64,000 nt of DNA, taken from contig LR882958.1 in assembly GCA_904830895.1 (NCBI GenBank), positions 924,001-988,000 of the forward strand. Reading direction: 5' to 3'. Origin of the DNA: Planktothrix rubescens CCAP 1459/22. GTDB lineage: Bacteria > Cyanobacteriota > Cyanobacteriia > Cyanobacteriales > Microcoleaceae. The translations under genes were made by a program, and so were the position numbers. This document shows, piece by piece, positions 63,158-64,000 of this stretch; positions within the stretch are counted from its first letter, which is position 1, and each line of letters opens with the position of its first letter. The notes beneath the pieces were generated by a model. The model was not told the origin of the DNA and did not search any database. It was given only the letters and a program-made list of their open reading frames with translations.

Positions 63158-64000
63158 CTATCTTAGATTTACCGGAACTGGCGGTTTGGGAGTTACCAAA
63201 CTTTGCGGAATCGGTATTTTCTCCGGCTTCTCTTTCTTGTTCTCCATCACCTTTAACGTCACTATCATTGAACTTAATATTGTTATGATTATTAAGATTA
63301 CCGCTACCACTTTTATGTTTAACCTGAATCTTGGGGACTTTCCCATTGGTAAATCCCCCTTCTCCTCAGTTTTTTCAGGTTCTATTGAAGGAGATGACAA
63401 TTTTTCAACTTGATTATCCGTAGGTATTTCAGGCTTAAGATCAAGATCAATAGATGAAACCGAGACTGTATTCTTATCAACCTTACTGATTAAAATTGCT
63501 AAATCATCTTCCGGTAATCCGGTGTTGATGATTTTCTCAGCCAAACTAATAATTTCTTGCTCATTACCTATTTTTTCATCTTTTTTGTACCAATTTTGTT
63601 GATCACCTTCAGCTTTATCTAAATTTGAAAGTAATTGTTTGAGCTTATCTGCTGAATTTTCAGTTAATTGATTGATTTTATCGAGATTAACCTCAAATTC
63701 CTCTAATCCTTTAAAATTAATTGCCTCATTGATTGTATTAATAAACTCTGGATCTTTACCTACAAAGCTTAATAATGCGCGTGCTGCTAAATGTCGTAAC
63801 ATTAATTCGTTTTTAGGTGAAATACTGTTACTTTCATCAGGATCAACAACCCATGCAACTGCATTATATACTTCGGTTTCTATTGTACTTCCAAATTTGT
63901 TAGTTTGTTTGTTTACAAACTCAATTCCTGAAACCATGAATAATAATTGTTCAGAATAACGCATGAGAACAAGCGAAGGATTTTGATAATTTATCAAATA
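63158..64000 (-). CDS. Hypothetical membrane-anchored protein, 5' end may lie beyond the window
   Basis: At least 279 residues; the frame is open to within a few bases of the window edge, and a possible internal start is ATG 63964 (MRYSEQLLFMVSGIEF). The first ~150 residues are a helical cytosolic domain (EVYNAVAWVVDPDES, LRHLAARALLSFVGKDPEFI). An acidic Pro/Ser linker leads to one transmembrane helix near the C-terminus (IKVVAVILIIITILSSMIVT) and a proline-rich end (IPIPQSLVTPKPPVPV). No family recognised. Confidence 0.6.
   Translation of the reverse strand, partial: YLINYQNPSLVLMRYSEQLLFMVSGIEFVNKQTNKFGSTIETEVYNAVAWVVDPDESNSISPKNELMLRHLAARALLSFVGKDPEFINTINEAINFKGLEEFEVNLDKINQLTENSADKLKQLLSNLDKAEGDQQNWYKKDEKIGNEQEIISLAEKIINTGLPEDDLAILISKVDKNTVSVSSIDLDLKPEIPTDNQVEKLSSPSIEPEKTEEKGDLPMGKSPRFRLNIKVVAVILIIITILSSMIVTLKVMENKKEKPEKIPIPQSLVTPKPPVPVNLR

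Overview
The window is chromosomal DNA of a filamentous cyanobacterium, most likely an Oscillatoriales member close to Planktothrix (inference). The evidence is the cytochrome b6f pair petB-petD beside a CtpA-type protease, an adjacent zwf-opcA pair, many cyanobacterial families (DUF3370, DUF2862, DUF1802, DUF29), frequent HIP1 octamers (GCGATCGC) outside the first 14 kb, and abundant STRR-type short tandem repeats between genes.

Region 1 (1-14.2 kb, all minus strand) is an accessory island and the most interesting part. It holds two full-length paralogues that look like alpha-helical pore-forming toxin subunits (long helices around one central hydrophobic/glycine-rich segment), three paralogous secreted coiled-coil proteins, an unrecognised 183-residue protein, a LamG plus LecA-like lectin protein, and at the left edge the start of a secreted protein that may be a cyanovirin-type lectin. 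An ECF sigma factor gene overlaps a TPR gene in the middle. Four of the units carry the same ~55-bp upstream element, with a box 54-69 nt before each start codon. This looks like a sigma-factor-specific promoter, so the island reads as a self-regulated, lectin-armed toxin regulon. A CHAT-protease/TPR membrane protein closes the island.

Region 2 (14.2-32.5 kb) has a RelE/ParE-like toxin-antitoxin pair, a DUF3370 protein, a large zinc metalloprotease, a TPR-GT61 glycosyltransferase, zwf-opcA (oxidative pentose phosphate entry), a response regulator-histidine kinase hybrid, a PMT-family glycosyltransferase, small conserved proteins and a Get3/ArsA-like ATPase.

Region 3 (32.6-46.7 kb) has a membrane/HEAT-repeat protein separated from a cyclic-nucleotide-binding protein by a complete group II intron with its maturase, then a bestrophin, a DUF4870 protein and a nucleotidyltransferase. 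Two complete insertion sequences with recognisable ends follow: an IS1634-type element (TTTTAA target duplication) and an IS630-type element (TA duplication), with an aldo/keto reductase and a DUF1802 protein between them.

Region 4 (46.7-64 kb) starts with a HEPN-like gene followed by a dual P-loop 'KGGVGR' ATPase, a candidate conflict/defence pair. After it come a GTPase with a DUF697-like C-terminus, an M23 peptidase lipoprotein, a glycine-zipper protein, a histidine-kinase remnant, a HAD phosphatase, a pentapeptide-repeat lipoprotein, a flavin oxidoreductase without its redox cysteines, ctpA, petB-petD, a GT4 glycosyltransferase, galE and two hypothetical genes at the right edge.

Two MITE-like families lie at gene 3' ends and in two cases supply the stop codon. 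A third dispersed repeat (arms containing AAGCCCTGAAGGGCTT) recurs between genes. No tRNA, rRNA or CRISPR array was seen.
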